Assembly: GCA_013329575.1 (NCBI GenBank)
Contig: DUJX01000039.1
Coordinates: forward strand, 1-8,807
DNA: 8,807 nt
Direction: 5' to 3'
From: Halobacteria archaeon
GTDB taxonomy: Archaea > Halobacteriota > Methanoliparia > Methanoliparales > Methanoliparaceae
Shown here: piece by piece, positions 1 through 8,807 of the stretch
How the letters are laid out: each line of letters begins with the position of its first letter
Position numbering within the stretch: the first letter of the stretch is position 1
The notes under the pieces: model-generated
The model's input: the letters and a program-made list of their open reading frames with translations, nothing else
What the model was told of the DNA's origin: nothing
The model's database searches: none
Position numbers and translations under genes: made by a program

Positions 1-36
1 CGCGTTATCTATATTGTTAATACCATCTTCGCTCAT
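1..36 (-). CDS. rps7: Probable 30S ribosomal protein uS7, 5' end only (partial)
   Basis: An ATG at 34-36 opens a frame of 12 sense codons (reading MSEDGINNIDNA) that runs off the low-coordinate edge of the window. An AGGTG element at 44-48 lies 7 nt before the ATG, and the gene begins 14 nt after the rps12 stop, the same tight spacing as most of the cluster. The visible residues are an acidic, poorly conserved N-terminus and carry no diagnostic motif. The identity rests on gene order: in archaeal str-type clusters uS7 follows uS12. uS7 binds the 3' major domain of 16S rRNA and nucleates assembly of the small-subunit head. That a gene starts here is well supported; that it is rps7 is inferred from context. 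Confidence 0.72.
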   Translation of the reverse strand, partial: MSEDGINNIDNA

Positions 37-50
37 TAGAATACACCTTT

Positions 51-464
51 TTATCGGACTGGTTTCTCTTTTCTGCCCCGTGTCAGTTCTCTAAGCGGGG
101 TGTTATTTACTGCTATTACTTTAAACTTTACTCCTGGAATATCACCCATCGATCCTCCCATCCGTCCACCGATCCTTTCGACCAAAACCTCATCATGTTC
201 GTCAATAAAACCAATCGCTCCATCGTAAGGACAAAACGCGGTTATACGCTTTCCATTCTTTACTAATTGAACCTTGACCGCCTTACGTATAGCAGAGTTT
301 GGCTGTTTTGCTTCGATCCCTACTTTCTCCAAGACTATTCCGCGTGCCTGTGGAGCACCACCCAACGGATCTATCTTACTCCGCTCAATCTTAGTCTTTT
401 TCTCTTTTCTGAATTTTTTTCTATCGCTTTTTAATTTTCTTGCACTATACATTCCTTTACCCAT
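51..464 (-). CDS. rps12: 30S ribosomal protein uS12 (S12P)
   Basis: Encodes a 137-residue uS12, the small-subunit protein at the decoding centre that monitors codon-anticodon pairing. Family signatures are clear: [17 protein letters not shown] at about residues 31-47, the decoding-loop motif KQPNSAIRK at 53-61, DEHDEV at 88-93, the second loop [10 protein letters not shown] at about 107-116, and the basic tail GRKEKPVR at the C-terminus. The first 30 residues are very basic, as expected for an rRNA-binding extension, but look somewhat shorter than in archaeal homologues I recall (roughly 140-147 residues in total). The ATG at 462-464 is preceded by GAGG with 6 nt spacing. A second in-frame ATG, codon 5, is a less likely start. 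The gene begins 13 nt after the nusA stop and ends in TAA, 14 nt before the next ATG. Confidence 0.97.
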   Translation of the reverse strand: MGKGMYSARKLKSDRKKFRKEKKTKIERSKIDPLGGAPQARGIVLEKVGIEAKQPNSAIRKAVKVQLVKNGKRITAFCPYDGAIGFIDEHDEVLVERIGGRMGGSMGDIPGVKFKVIAVNNTPLRELTRGRKEKPVR

Positions 465-477
465 GGTAATCCTCTTT

Positions 478-900
478 TTAATTTATTATAATTGTATCGA
501 TCGAACAATGCCTCTGAGCAAGTTTTATTGCTTTTTTTATTCTTTTACCGTTTTTTCCGATTGCTAATCCTTTATTTTCCGCTGCAACATCAATAAACGC
601 TATTTTTTTATTTTTATCATCAGAAATTTTTATTTTTTTTATATGAACAGGATAAAATGATTTTTTAATAAATTCTTCTGCATTTTCAGAATATTCTATA
701 ACTTCTACCGGCATATCAAGCGCTTTTTTAACCCTATTTATGTTTATTCCTCCTTTACCAATCGCTAATCCCATCTCCCCGTTCTCCACAACAAAGATAA
801 CCGTCTCATCATCTATGACACAATCGATCACTTTGGCATTGGTTATCTGCTCAAAAAGAGCAATATATCTAAGTTCTTCTGTTTTCAGCTTTATATCCAA
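478..900 (-). CDS. nusA: Archaeal NusA-like transcription factor (two KH domains)
   Basis: A 140-residue protein matching the short archaeal NusA. It has two tandem KH RNA-binding domains and lacks the polymerase-binding N-terminal and S1 domains of bacterial NusA. KH1 carries the GxxG loop in [13 protein letters not shown] (GKGG at 48-51); KH2 carries [14 protein letters not shown] (GKNG at 115-118). The family is thought to act in transcription termination or antitermination through nascent RNA, and its location between RNA polymerase and ribosomal-protein genes is typical. The start is a TTG at 898-900. It is chosen because GGTGA lies 6 nt upstream and because the N-terminus ([17 protein letters not shown]) begins where family members begin. 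The coding strand is A-rich, with A7 and A8 runs within lysine/isoleucine codons. Stop is TAA. Confidence 0.94.
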   Translation of the reverse strand: MDIKLKTEELRYIALFEQITNAKVIDCVIDDETVIFVVENGEMGLAIGKGGININRVKKALDMPVEVIEYSENAEEFIKKSFYPVHIKKIKISDDKNKKIAFIDVAAENKGLAIGKNGKRIKKAIKLAQRHCSIDTIIIN

Positions 901-961
901 AAAATCTCACCTATCTCACAAAGCATTTATGAATACTGACAATTAGTGGATATTAATTTAT
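901..961 (-). other. Longest intergenic gap in the cluster (rpl30e-nusA)
   Basis: These 61 nt separate the rpl30e stop from the nusA start, whereas the other gaps are 13-19 nt. On the minus strand the first part is AT-rich, with ATAAATTAATA just after the stop. This could be a weak internal TATA-like element, but no BRE or start site can be assigned. The second part holds the tandem GTGAGAT heptamer and the nusA SD. I see no strong hairpin or terminator. Whether it contains an internal promoter or a processing site cannot be decided from sequence alone. Confidence 0.35.
904..912 (-). promoter_or_regulatory. Ribosome binding site that decides the nusA TTG start
   Basis: On the minus strand this reads AGGTGAGAT. 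The GGTGA core matches the archaeal anti-SD and lies 6 nt before the TTG at 898-900. The heptamer GTGAGAT occurs twice in tandem here (plus-strand 904-910 and 913-919, 2 nt apart). Only the downstream copy is preceded by AG and so makes a good SD. The nearest upstream ATG (924-926) is in another frame and stops after 11 codons. Confidence 0.7.
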
Positions 962-1246
962 CTATACAAAACTTGAAATATTTGCCTCTTCTTTAATCAC
1001 GACCAAAGATGATATAAAGAATGGTTTACCACATAGGATCCCTAAATCGGCATTATTTCCATCAAAATCATAAACAGGGACATCTTTTGCCTCTTTTTTT
1101 ATGATCTCCCTCTGCTTTTCAGGACAGTTTTGTGAAAGTACGATATATTCGGCTTTACCATCTTTCAAACATTTTAACGTCTGTTTATATCCCATAAACA
1201 CTTTTTTTGACTTCACTGCAGTCTTTAAAGATTTTACAATATCCAT
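962..1246 (-). CDS. rpl30e: 50S ribosomal protein eL30 (L30e)
   Basis: A 94-residue protein of the L7Ae/L30e RNA-binding family. eL30 is shared by archaea and eukaryotes and absent from bacteria; it sits in the large subunit and binds kink-turn-like RNA. Visible family features are the N-terminal LKTAVKSKKVFMGYKQTLK helix and GxKQTLK RNA-contact segment (about 7-25), KDGKAEYIVLSQNCPE (28-43), VPVYDFDGNNADLG (56-69), and the conserved LG..CGKPFFISSLVVI at the C-terminal end. Length is normal for the family. The ATG at 1244-1246 has GGTGA about 7-8 nt upstream, and the gene begins 14 nt after the rpoA2 stop. It ends in TAG, with an in-frame TAA three codons further on. Its position after rpoA2 and before nusA is the standard archaeal arrangement. 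Confidence 0.96.
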   Translation of the reverse strand: MDIVKSLKTAVKSKKVFMGYKQTLKCLKDGKAEYIVLSQNCPEKQREIIKKEAKDVPVYDFDGNNADLGILCGKPFFISSLVVIKEEANISSFV

Positions 1247-1260
1247 ACGATCCTCACCTT

Positions 1261-5123
<3,863 letters not shown>

Positions 5124-5142
5124 TGTCAGAAACCTCTATTAT

Positions 5143-8100
5143 TTAGACCTCATCCTCTAATACAAGCCTTGGGGCAATTCCTAAAGATTTCATCTCGTCT
5201 AATAATAATTTAAAAGCATAACTCATCTCAACAGGATAGATCTCGGCATCTTTCTCACAGATTGGACAAGAATTGATATTTCTTTTTTTATCGAAGAATG
5301 CAATCATACCACATCTGTTGCAGACTAATCCTGTAACTTTATCCGACTCATCGAGAAGCCTATCCTTTAATACGAGGGCGCTACCATAACCGATCAATAC
5401 ATCCCGTTCCATCTCTCCGAACCTAAGACCCCCCTCTCTCGACCTTCCTTCTGTCGGTTGTCTCGTCAAAACCTGCACAGGACCTCTCGATCTCGCATGT
5501 ATCTTTAAACTGCTCAAATGATACAATCTTTGATAGTATATGACTCCAACAAATATATCTGCCTCTATAATATTACCAGTTATTCCATCATACATTCTCT
5601 CTTTTCCTGAATGTGAAAAACCATTCTCCATTAAGAGTCTTCGTAAATCTTTCTCTTTCTCACCATAAAAAGCCGTCCCATCGATAGTTCGACCAGCTAA
5701 AGAACCTGCTTTCCCACCGATCATCTCCAATATATGACCGACAGTCATCCTGCTCGGCAGTGCATGCGGATTTATTATTAAATCAGGCGTGATACCGTCT
5801 GGTGTAAAAGGCATACTCTCCTGAGGTATTATTAAACCAACAACACCCTTTTGACCGTGCCGCGATGAGAATTTGTCTCCAAGTTCCGGGATATATTGCT
5901 TTCTAACCTTTACTTTTGCGAGCTTTGCACCGTTTACGCTCTCTGTCAATAATACAGAATCAACTACCCCATCTTCATTGTTCCTTACGGTAACAGAAGA
6001 CTCTCTTCTTTTTTGTGTAGAAATTTCTGTAAAATCAGACGATTCTTCTAAAAATCTTGGAGGACTTGTTTTACCAATCAAAACATCGTTCTCTTTAACG
6101 TCTATTTCTGGAAATATCAATCCGTCTTCATCTAAGAATGAATAAGCATCCCGTTCTCGTACACCTCTTACTTCTGGATCAGGAATCTCGAAGATCTCTT
6201 TTTGTCCACCGGGATACCGATTCTCTTCGCTATCATAACTCCTAAAAAAGTGTATTCTCGCCAACCCTCTCTCTATAGAACCCTTGTTCAAGATAAGGGC
6301 ATCCTCTATGTTATATCCTGCATAAGATAAGACGGCAACTACGAAATTCTGGCCTGCAGGTCTTTCACTAAAACCAACATTATCAGAGGTTTTTGTCTTA
6401 ACAAGCGGTAACTGCGGATAATGGAGGTAATAACCACGTGTATCTAATCTTAATTTTATGTTTGCAGCTGGAAAACCGAGAGACTGTTTCATCATGGCAC
6501 ACCCCATCGTATTTCGTGGAGATGAGTTGTACTCTGGAAAGGGGATTATTCCAACAGAGACTCCTAAGACGAGAGGCGTTGCCATCTCAAGGTGAGTATG
6601 CTCGTCTGTAAGGTCAGTCTCGTCGATTGCTATGTACGTATTCTCTTCTTCATCCGCATCGAGGTATTCGATCAGCCCTGCTTTAATCAGATCATCAAAT
6701 TTTATCTTTTTATCCGCCAAATCTTTGATATGTTCTTCGGTTAGAACCGACCTGCCATCTTTTACGACTATTAACGGTCTTCTAACCCGACCGCTATCTG
6801 TGTTTATTATAATCTCATCATTTATTAGAGCAATATTTAATTCAGGAGAGATTTTATTCTGCCGTCTAAGATCTCTGACTTTATCTATAAAATTTAAAGG
6901 ATCGCTGCTAAACCCGATCGTCGATCCATTCAGAGACACAACATATTTATCTTTACCTCTATTATAAATGTTGGAATACGAGATTGGCTCTATTCCTAAT
7001 GTATCTAATAATCCTTTTAAACCCACCTCTTCCTCTTCAGTGATACCTATAGAGATTACAGCACCCTCTGCGAGATTCTTAACCAGACCACAGTTAGGCC
7101 CTTCAGGTGTCTCCGTTGGGCATATCCTCCCCCAATGTGTACCATGGAGATCCCTTGCTTCAAAATGTGGTTGGGATCTTGTTAAAGGAGATAATACTCG
7201 TCTGAGATGAGATATAGAAGAGATATAATTTGTCCTATCCAATAACTGGGATACTCCGCTCCGATTACCGACCCAATTACCGGTAGACATCGAATGAAAT
7301 ATCCTATCGCTCAATATGTCAGATCGTATTATGGTGGATAATCTCAGGTCCCTCCCTCTCGTCTTGGTCTTTTCCAGCTGGTATTTGATATCTTTTAACA
7401 ACCTTGAGAATGATACCCTAAAGAGGTCTTCTAACAGATCCCCAACCAACTTCAACCTTTTATTAGAATAATGGTCTTTATCATCAACAATTTTTTCACC
7501 TAAAGAAAGTTTGATGGACAGTTCTGCCATTTTTCCTAAAAAAAAGGCTTTTTTTATCCTATCATCTTCAAGATGCGGCAATACTCTATCTAAGACATAC
7601 TCCACTCTTTTTATTCTATATTCTTTTGGTTGGCCCGGTGCTAATTTTTTACCGATCTCATCGATAGCCTCATCTTTATCTTTTGCCATCGATTCATCAA
7701 AATTTTCAAGTACAACTTTGGCTACCTCTGGACTATTAGATATCAAATTAACGATTTCTTCATCCGTCTCAATACCTAACGCTCTTATAAAAGTGATAAG
7801 ATTCTCTTTTTTTGGCAAAAAAGGTGATTTTATATTTAATACGGATTTTTTATCGTTTTCTACGATAACCCTTGATCTATATCCTTTTTTTTGCGAGATA
7901 ACTTCTGCATAATCTACGGTACCATTATCAGACTCATCTTGGCCTAAAAAGATCTTGTTCGGAGAAAGATCCTCCAATGTCATTAATACTCGTTCAGTAC
8001 CATTTATGATAAAGTAACCGCCGAGATCGTTGGGGTCTTCTCCGCTCTTTATAATTTCTTCATCGGTCAGATTATGAAGATTACAATAATCAGACCGCAA

Positions 8101-8448
8101 CATTATCGGCATATAACCGATCTCGACGTCTCCTTTATCTACGATCTCTTCATTATCCAACAAAGTCATTTCCAAATAAAGCGGTGCTGAATAAGATATT
8201 CCTCTTATACGACAATCCATAGGATATAAATCGGTTATAGCCCCATCAGCCTCCCTAAAAATAGGTCTTCCTATACGAATATTACCTAACTTTACGTACA
8301 ATCCCTCTATCGCAGTATCAATCTTGCCAAACTCGTTTACTACATCCTGCAATCCTTCTCTAACAAATTTGTTGAAAGACTCGATATGATGCGCACCTAT
8401 TCTGTCGCGTGTAAAACACTCATTATATAAAATAGATCTATTTATAAT
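5143..8448 (-). CDS. rpoB: DNA-directed RNA polymerase subunit B (Rpo2), single chain, apparent AUU start
   Basis: Full-length second-largest RNA polymerase subunit, unsplit. Numbered for 1101 residues: lobe/protrusion with [14 protein letters not shown] (about 143-156), [10 protein letters not shown] (323-332), the fork region with [20 protein letters not shown] (433-452), [11 protein letters not shown] (712-722), the hybrid-binding [12 protein letters not shown] (857-868) with its two conserved lysines, the wall/anchor RPTEG-type segment [20 protein letters not shown], and a C-terminal zinc site C1043/C1046/C1061/C1064. The first conventional start codon, TTG at 8350-8352, would cut off conserved sequence. 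Upstream codons read [17 protein letters not shown], which aligns without gaps to the archaeal RpoB N-terminus as I recall it from Thermococcus. No ATG, GTG, TTG or CTG occurs in that frame up to the TAG at 8482-8484. The best start is ATT at 8446-8448, 8 nt after AGGAGG. Gene identity is certain; the exact start is inferred. Confidence 0.96.
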   Translation of the reverse strand: MINRSILYNECFTRDRIGAHHIESFNKFVREGLQDVVNEFGKIDTAIEGLYVKLGNIRIGRPIFREADGAITDLYPMDCRIRGISYSAPLYLEMTLLDNEEIVDKGDVEIGYMPIMLRSDYCNLHNLTDEEIIKSGEDPNDLGGYFIINGTERVLMTLEDLSPNKIFLGQDESDNGTVDYAEVISQKKGYRSRVIVENDKKSVLNIKSPFLPKKENLITFIRALGIETDEEIVNLISNSPEVAKVVLENFDESMAKDKDEAIDEIGKKLAPGQPKEYRIKRVEYVLDRVLPHLEDDRIKKAFFLGKMAELSIKLSLGEKIVDDKDHYSNKRLKLVGDLLEDLFRVSFSRLLKDIKYQLEKTKTRGRDLRLSTIIRSDILSDRIFHSMSTGNWVGNRSGVSQLLDRTNYISSISHLRRVLSPLTRSQPHFEARDLHGTHWGRICPTETPEGPNCGLVKNLAEGAVISIGITEEEEVGLKGLLDTLGIEPISYSNIYNRGKDKYVVSLNGSTIGFSSDPLNFIDKVRDLRRQNKISPELNIALINDEIIINTDSGRVRRPLIVVKDGRSVLTEEHIKDLADKKIKFDDLIKAGLIEYLDADEEENTYIAIDETDLTDEHTHLEMATPLVLGVSVGIIPFPEYNSSPRNTMGCAMMKQSLGFPAANIKLRLDTRGYYLHYPQLPLVKTKTSDNVGFSERPAGQNFVVAVLSYAGYNIEDALILNKGSIERGLARIHFFRSYDSEENRYPGGQKEIFEIPDPEVRGVRERDAYSFLDEDGLIFPEIDVKENDVLIGKTSPPRFLEESSDFTEISTQKRRESSVTVRNNEDGVVDSVLLTESVNGAKLAKVKVRKQYIPELGDKFSSRHGQKGVVGLIIPQESMPFTPDGITPDLIINPHALPSRMTVGHILEMIGGKAGSLAGRTIDGTAFYGEKEKDLRRLLMENGFSHSGKERMYDGITGNIIEADIFVGVIYYQRLYHLSSLKIHARSRGPVQVLTRQPTEGRSREGGLRFGEMERDVLIGYGSALVLKDRLLDESDKVTGLVCNRCGMIAFFDKKRNINSCPICEKDAEIYPVEMSYAFKLLLDEMKSLGIAPRLVLEDEV

Positions 8449-8456
8449 AGTAGATT

Positions 8457-8462
8457 CCTCCT
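8457..8462 (-). promoter_or_regulatory. Shine-Dalgarno that points to the AUU start of rpoB
   Basis: A perfect AGGAGG on the minus strand, directly after the rpoH TAA (8463-8465) and 8 nt before ATT at 8446-8448. It is among the strongest SD elements in the window. The only canonical in-frame start, TTG at 8350-8352, is over 100 nt downstream with no comparable SD near it (AGAAGGA immediately precedes it, too close for normal use). Alternatives within reach are ATA at 8443-8445 (11 nt spacing) and ATT at 8431-8433 (23 nt). Confidence 0.8.
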
Positions 8463-8699
8463 TTATCCTTCTATTACCAATCTAAAAAATTCCGATTGCC
8501 CCGCAGTCTCGCTCTCACGTATTATCTTTATGATATCACCCGGTTTGGCACCTATCTCTTTCACTGCAGGATCGCTCATCTTGATCTTTGGTAGCATCTT
8601 CTTATCTATGTTATAGGTTTTTAGTACTTCTATCGACTCTTCCTCGCCGAGTAATATATGTCTTGGTACTAATTCATGATCAAAAAGACTAAATTTCAA
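8463..8699 (-). CDS. rpoH: DNA-directed RNA polymerase subunit H (Rpo5)
   Basis: A 78-residue archaeal Rpo5, the equivalent of the C-terminal assembly domain of eukaryotic Rpb5 without its N-terminal jaw domain. It docks on the Rpo1 subunits and forms part of the lower jaw that holds downstream DNA. Family motifs: [16 protein letters not shown] (6-21), [27 protein letters not shown] (35-61), and [16 protein letters not shown] at the end. The start is TTG at 8697-8699. The reading frame is closed by TAG at 8715-8717, and the only codons between are GAG GAA GAG ATC ACT, so no ATG is available. AGGAGG at 8711-8716 is 11 nt from the TTG, slightly long; an ATC at 8703-8705 would be at 5 nt but would be an unusual start. 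Ends in TAA immediately before the rpoB SD. Confidence 0.95.
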   Translation of the reverse strand: MKFSLFDHELVPRHILLGEEESIEVLKTYNIDKKMLPKIKMSDPAVKEIGAKPGDIIKIIRESETAGQSEFFRLVIEG

Positions 8700-8710
8700 A
8701 GTGATCTCTT

Positions 8711-8716
8711 CCTCCT
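8711..8716 (-). promoter_or_regulatory. Shine-Dalgarno of rpoH
   Basis: AGGAGG on the minus strand, overlapping the in-frame TAG (8715-8717) that bounds the rpoH frame. It lies 11 nt before the TTG at 8697-8699 and 5 nt before an ATC codon at 8703-8705. It fixes translation initiation to this immediate area but does not by itself choose between the two; the family N-terminus fits TTG. Confidence 0.7.
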
Positions 8717-8739
8717 AAAAAATTCGTAGATAACAAAAA
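8717..8739 (-). terminator. Two oligo-T tracts between tRNA-Lys and rpoH (weak terminator candidate)
   Basis: On the minus strand a T5 tract (8735-8739) directly follows the tRNA CCA, and a T6 tract (8717-8722) comes 12 nt later. Archaeal RNA polymerase can terminate at oligo-T without a hairpin, so these may end part of the tRNA transcript. Equally they may be a U-rich leader or a spacer for tRNA 3' processing. No TATA box or BRE is evident in this 40-nt spacer, which leaves room for co-transcription of the tRNA with the polymerase genes. Confidence 0.25.
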
Positions 8740-8807
8740 TGGCGGGCTCGAGGGGAATCGAACCCCTGGCCACCTGGTTAAAAGCCAGGTGCTCTGCCTA
8801 ACTGAGC
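8740..8807 (-). tRNA. tRNA-Lys (UUU anticodon), 5' end missing at the window edge
   Basis: Reading the minus strand from 8807, a full cloverleaf follows except for the first nine nucleotides. D arm: GCTC (8804-8807) pairs with GAGC (8791-8794). Anticodon arm: CCTGG (8785-8789), loop CTTTTAA (8778-8784), CCAGG (8773-8777), giving anticodon TTT at 8780-8782, which decodes Lys AAA/AAG. Variable loop: 5 nt (8768-8772). T arm: AGGGG, loop TTCGATT, CCCCT (8751-8767). The 3' acceptor strand is CGAGCCC (8744-8750), followed by discriminator G (8743) and an encoded CCA (8740-8742). The missing part is the 5' acceptor strand plus positions 8-9. There is no intron in the anticodon loop. It sits 40 nt upstream of rpoH on the same strand. 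Confidence 0.97.

Noticed and set aside
274..567. Plus-strand open frame of 97 codons opposite rps12/nusA
   Set aside because: It lies antisense to two clearly conserved genes, has a low-complexity Phe/Leu-rich sequence that mirrors Lys/Glu-rich codons on the other strand, and has no family resemblance.
590..601. Inserted foreign zinc domain in RpoA1 at the C590/C593/C596/C601 cluster
   Set aside because: Similar Cys clusters followed by DAYV occur at this place in other archaeal A' subunits as I recall them, so it is a family feature. (These numbers are residues of RpoA1; the codons lie at about 3321-3356.)
962..964. Possible TAG recoding (pyrrolysine) at the end of rpl30e
   Set aside because: The protein is already full length at the TAG, the frame ends at TAA three codons later, and no extension domain follows. 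TAA, TGA and TAG all look like ordinary stops in this cluster.
7511..7912. Plus-strand open frame of 133 codons opposite rpoB
   Set aside because: Ser/Phe-rich antisense shadow of a conserved RpoB region; the other plus-strand frames opposite rpoB (5873-6145, 6632-6967, 6968-7210) are the same kind of artefact.
8350..8352. TTG as the rpoB start codon
   Set aside because: It would remove about 32 residues that match the conserved RpoB N-terminus, and it leaves the perfect AGGAGG after rpoH unused and a 110-nt gap in a cluster with 13-19 nt gaps.
8401..8427. ATG at 8424-8426 as an alternative rpoB start after a frameshift
   Set aside because: This frame stops with TAG after eight codons, and the RpoB-like sequence already lies in the other frame at this point, so one would have to assume an indel without evidence.

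Overview
This window is almost wall-to-wall coding on the minus strand and is a classic archaeal RNA polymerase / ribosomal-protein (str-type) gene cluster. In transcription order, from high to low coordinates, it holds: a tRNA-Lys(UUU) cut by the window edge, rpoH (Rpo5), rpoB (Rpo2, one uninterrupted chain), rpoA1 (Rpo1N, A'), rpoA2 (Rpo1C, A''), rpl30e (eL30), nusA (short archaeal two-KH form), rps12 (uS12), and the first 12 codons of a gene that should be rps7 (uS7). No gene is supported on the plus strand, and I see no mobile element, CRISPR array or phage gene.

The source is an archaeon. The largest subunit is split into A' and A'', there is a small stand-alone RpoH lacking the eukaryotic Rpb5 N-terminal domain, eL30 sits in the operon, NusA consists only of KH domains, and the Shine-Dalgarno (SD) sequences match an archaeal 16S 3' end. 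RpoB is not split into B' and B''. That argues against the methanogen/halophile lineages with a split B and fits Thermococcales, Thermoplasmatota, many DPANN groups, TACK lineages and others. DNA is AT-rich by eye. The tRNA gene encodes its 3' CCA. I cannot name the genus.

The genes are tightly packed: gaps of 13 to 19 nt, one 4-nt overlap (rpoA1/rpoA2) and one longer gap of 61 nt (rpl30e-nusA). Most starts have a GAGG/AGGAGG/GGTGA element 6 to 11 nt upstream. This looks like one co-transcribed unit making the catalytic core of RNA polymerase, a transcription factor that probably acts with it, and ribosomal proteins of both subunits. No TATA-like promoter is obvious in the 40 nt between the tRNA and rpoH, so the promoter may lie upstream of the tRNA, outside the window.

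The most notable observation is the start of rpoB. The conserved RpoB N-terminus continues upstream of the first conventional start codon (a TTG at 8350-8352) for about 32 codons. That stretch has no ATG, GTG, TTG or CTG in frame. It does have a perfect AGGAGG directly after the rpoH stop, spaced 8 nt from an ATT codon at 8446-8448. RpoB therefore appears to start at AUU, giving 1101 residues. Two further genes (rpoH, nusA) start at TTG. Apart from this, the region is conserved housekeeping DNA and I do not see a previously undescribed system in it.
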